Shown here in pieces: positions 30,004-30,901 of a stretch of 30,901 nucleotides of DNA (within the stretch, counting starts at the first letter, position 1; every line of letters begins with the position of its first letter). The stretch is from contig CALKHM010000186.1 of assembly GCA_937988695.1 (NCBI GenBank), forward strand, positions 1 through 30,901, given 5' to 3'. Under the pieces are notes generated by a model that saw only the letters and a list, made by a program, of their open reading frames with translations, was not told the DNA's origin and did not search any database. A program made the translations under genes and the position numbers. The stretch is from an uncultured Microbacterium sp. (GTDB taxonomy: Bacteria; Actinomycetota; Actinomycetes; Actinomycetales; Microbacteriaceae).

Positions 30004-30901
30004 TGCAGATCCGCCCCGGGCTGCACCGCATCGTCGCTCCCCTCGGTGAGCGCTTCATCGCCATGCACCTGCTCATCGGACCGGCCGGCGCACTGCTGTT
30101 CGACACCGGGGTCACTGCCAGCGTCGAAGGCACGCTGCTGCCGTATCTGGCCGGGATCGGCGTCGATCCCGGCCAGATACGCTGGGTGATCAGCTCGCAC
30201 TGCGACTTCGACCACACCGGCGGAAACGCGGCCGTGGCAGCCATCGCACCGCACGCGCGGTTCTTCGCCGGACGCTCCGACGTGCCGATGACCGAGGATC
30301 TCGACCTGCTCATCGCGGGGCGCTACGGCCAGTTCGCCCCCAGAGACGGCTTCGATGATCCGCCGGCGACCACCGCCGACATCCGCGCGTCGACGCACCT
30401 TGTGCCAGTGGACGCCGCGTTGGACGGCGGCGAGACGTTCGATCTCGGCGGAGGTCGCATCATCGAGGTGCTCTCGGTCCCCGGCCACTCCCCCGGGCAC
30501 CTGGCGCTGTGGGATGCCAGCAACCAGACGCTGCTCATCTCGGACGCCGTGCTCGGGCGCACCGTGCCGTTCGCCGACGGCCGCGCGGCGTTCCCGCCCA
30601 CGTACCGCGACACGACGGCGTACGTGGACAGCATCCGCCGCTTGCGCACGTACCCCGCCACGCTGCTGCTGACCGCGCACTACCCGGTGTACGAGGACGC
30701 CGCCGCGCGGGCGTTCCTCGACGACTCGCTCGCCTACACCGAGCTCATCGACCACGAGATCGCCCGCGTGCTGCGCGGCGGCGAGCAGATCGCCACGCTC
30801 GAGCTGATCGCGCGCACGCGCGCCGCGCTCGGGCCGTGGGATGCGGCATCCGCTGACTATCTGATCTTCCCGATGACCGGGAACCTCGAGCGGCTCGCGG
30901 C
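30003..30901 (+). CDS. MBL-fold metallo-hydrolase (cut by window end)
   Basis: The first 299 codons of a metallo-beta-lactamase-fold protein are open from the ATG at 30003 to the window end. The core reads LLFDTGV (residues 32-37), then SSHCDFDHTGG with H66, D68, D70 and H71, then VPGHSPGHLALW (H162) and ISDAVLG (D181). The usual HxHxDH motif is HxDxDH here, with Asp in place of the second His, a variant seen in some MBL-fold hydrolases and one that should change the first metal site. It overlaps the preceding gene by 1 nt, so the two are translated together. A lactonase or similar step in the same sugar-acid pathway would fit. This is inference, and no 3' end is available. Confidence 0.88.
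   Translation, partial: MQIRPGLHRIVAPLGERFIAMHLLIGPAGALLFDTGVTASVEGTLLPYLAGIGVDPGQIRWVISSHCDFDHTGGNAAVAAIAPHARFFAGRSDVPMTEDLDLLIAGRYGQFAPRDGFDDPPATTADIRASTHLVPVDAALDGGETFDLGGGRIIEVLSVPGHSPGHLALWDASNQTLLISDAVLGRTVPFADGRAAFPPTYRDTTAYVDSIRRLRTYPATLLLTAHYPVYEDAAARAFLDDSLAYTELIDHEIARVLRGGEQIATLELIARTRAALGPWDAASADYLIFPMTGNLERLA

Overview
The window is GC-rich DNA with dense coding, GTG starts, many 1-4 nt gene overlaps and many promoters whose -10 box (TANNNT) lies 6-7 nt before the start codon (leaderless mRNAs). Together with fused MrpAB, a Pr6Pr membrane protein and recurrent GGATGC words, this suggests an actinobacterium of the Microbacteriaceae, probably Microbacterium-like. The genus is inference. 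The sequence reads as chromosome: no transposase, integrase, tRNA, rRNA or CRISPR was seen.

Layout. (1) 1-2.7 kb: the 5' end of purA (minus), a 22-bp tandem repeat array, a Pr6Pr membrane protein and argG. (2) 2.9-6.4 kb: a TetR regulator with a palindromic operator pair, translationally coupled to a degenerate ABC-ATPase-like protein and then to a YhgE/Pip membrane protein. (3) 6.5-11.1 kb: a complete D-Ala-D-Lac type glycopeptide-resistance cluster. vanR-vanS (plus) converge on vanH-vanA-vanX (minus). VanH reduces pyruvate to D-lactate, the ligase makes D-Ala-D-Lac, VanX removes D-Ala-D-Ala, and VanRS should switch the set on. The vanH and vanA ends carry tandem duplications that are coding in two frames. 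(4) 11.4-15.9 kb: a membrane-anchored penicillin-acylase-family hydrolase, a small lipoprotein and a secreted SLT-like (lysozyme-fold) protein, closed by a strong inverted repeat. (5) 15.9-22.4 kb: a full Mrp Na+/H+ antiporter operon, mnhA(B)-C-D-E-F-G, on the minus strand, with unusual acidic and Gly/Pro tails on C and G. (6) 22.5-30.9 kb: a carbohydrate utilisation locus. On the minus strand it has a lipoprotein sugar-binding protein, two CUT1-type permeases and a cytoplasmic beta-helix glycosidase-like protein, plus a GntR/FadR regulator. On the plus strand it has a divergent enolase-superfamily dehydratase/racemase and an MBL-fold hydrolase cut by the window end. A near-perfect 33-bp palindrome sits between gntR and the enolase gene, and a related motif lies at the transporter promoter, so one regulator probably controls both arms.

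The most notable items are the vanHAX cluster with its dual-coding repeats, a 90-bp palindromic element present twice (11218-11307 and 22414-22503), the pseudo-ATPase/YhgE pair, and a general excess of short tandem duplications at gene ends and in spacers.
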